From the NCBI RefSeq assembly GCF_030378165.1, contig NZ_CP119766.1, forward strand, positions 4,898,001 to 4,962,000: DNA of 64,000 bases. The letters are read 5' to 3'. The stretch comes from Flavobacterium panacagri. GTDB taxonomy: Bacteria > Bacteroidota > Bacteroidia > Flavobacteriales > Flavobacteriaceae. Made by a program: the position numbers and the translations under genes. A model generated the notes under the pieces. The model worked only from the letters and a program-made list of their open reading frames with translations, was not told the origin of the DNA and did no database searches. Shown piece after piece: positions 63,522-64,000 of this stretch (positions are counted from its first letter, which is position 1; each line of letters begins with the position of its first letter).

Positions 63522-64000
63522 ATGGCAGTAAATACAAAAATAGCTCTGGTTACAGGCGGCAGCAGAGGTTTAGGAAAAAACATGGCAATTGCGATTGCTA
63601 AAAAAGGAATTGACGTAATCATAACGTACAACAGCAAAAAAGAAGAAGCTGATTTGGTGGTAAAAGAAATCGAAAACTTAGGTCAAAAAGCGGCTACTTT
63701 ACAATTAAATGTTGCTGAATCAAAAACTTTTGATGCTTTCTATAAAGAAATAGAATCAACTTTAAAAAGTACTTTTAAAACTGATAAATTCGACTTTTTG
63801 ATAAACAATGCCGGAATCGGAATTCATAATTCTTTTATTGGAACAACAGAAGCTGAATTTGATCAATTGACTAATATTCAGTTTAAAGGACCATTTTTCT
63901 TAACGCAAAAAGGATTAAACTTTATGAATGATGGAGGTGGAATCGTAAATATTTCAACTGGTTTAGCAAGATTCTCTTTCCCTGGTTACGCTGCTTACGC
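63522..64000 (+). CDS. SDR dehydrogenase, partial (3' end outside window)
   Basis: ATG at 63522 (MAVNTKIALVTGGSRGLGKN); open to the window edge, 159 residues seen. Motifs: TGGSRGLG, NNAGIGIHNSF, IVNISTGLARFSFPGYAAYA with the first part of the Y-x-x-x-K active site. A classical SDR, perhaps FabG-like, of unknown substrate. It follows the DltE-like SDR in the same direction. Confidence 0.82.
   Translation, partial: MAVNTKIALVTGGSRGLGKNMAIAIAKKGIDVIITYNSKKEEADLVVKEIENLGQKAATLQLNVAESKTFDAFYKEIESTLKSTFKTDKFDFLINNAGIGIHNSFIGTTEAEFDQLTNIQFKGPFFLTQKGLNFMNDGGGIVNISTGLARFSFPGYAAY

Noticed and set aside
1..64000. Defence islands, phage, integrase, transposase or toxin-antitoxin genes
   Set aside because: None of the translated proteins shows their motifs. 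The mobile-looking items are only short non-coding repeats.

Overview
The window looks like the chromosome of a plant- or soil-associated Flavobacterium (Bacteroidota). It is AT-rich. Promoters fit the Bacteroidota pattern (TTTG, about 19-20 nt, then TAnnTTTG). It carries SusC/SusD pairs, a hybrid two-component regulator, DUF4374 and PepSY iron genes, and many short inverted repeats between genes. No rRNA, tRNA, CRISPR array, phage or transposase gene was seen.

Layout. 1-1047 is the start of a SusE/SusF-like lipoprotein gene that runs off the left edge, probably the end of another polysaccharide utilisation locus (PUL); the hybrid regulator at 1675-5697 is its likely controller. 5900-16732 is an L-rhamnose and lactate block: lutABC, a sugar kinase, rhamnose isomerase, a two-domain aldolase/dehydrogenase, the rhamnose symporter and a divergent GntR-type regulator. 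16842-18561 holds a histone H1-like small protein, an unknown protein and a collagen-like secreted protein. 19051-36155 is a 17-kb minus-strand pectin PUL (GH28, SusC, SusD, esterase, three GH105, GH43, PL10-CE8 fusion, GH28, CE12), followed by a divergent LacI-type regulator. 37730-48773 is the uronate pathway (uxaA, uxaB, kdgA, kdgK, uxaC, kduD, kduI and two exuT-like carriers), followed by a divergent esterase. 50203-56523 is an iron/siderophore-type uptake set (PepSY protein, DUF4374 lipoprotein, TonB receptor, divergent AraC regulator). 57349-64000 is a mixed plus-strand region: receiver-like protein, exported isochorismatase-like and amidohydrolase enzymes, LigT-like protein, AraC regulator and two SDR genes.

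How it fits together. Pectin is de-esterified (CE8, CE12, two alpha/beta esterases), cut (PL10, GH28), imported by SusCD and trimmed by GH105 and GH28. Unsaturated uronate enters through KduI/KduD, and galacturonate through ExuT, UxaC, UxaB and UxaA; both meet at KDG, then KdgK and KdgA give pyruvate and glyceraldehyde-3-phosphate. Rhamnose released from rhamnogalacturonan goes through RhaT, isomerase, kinase and RhaEW to DHAP and lactate, and LutABC oxidises lactate to pyruvate. Three promoters (PUL, kduI operon, exuT pair) share a near-identical palindrome directly abutting the -7 box, which suggests one LacI-type regulon. The most unusual non-coding items are a 133-bp tandem repeat upstream of 57349 and several families of long inverted repeats, one of them present twice.
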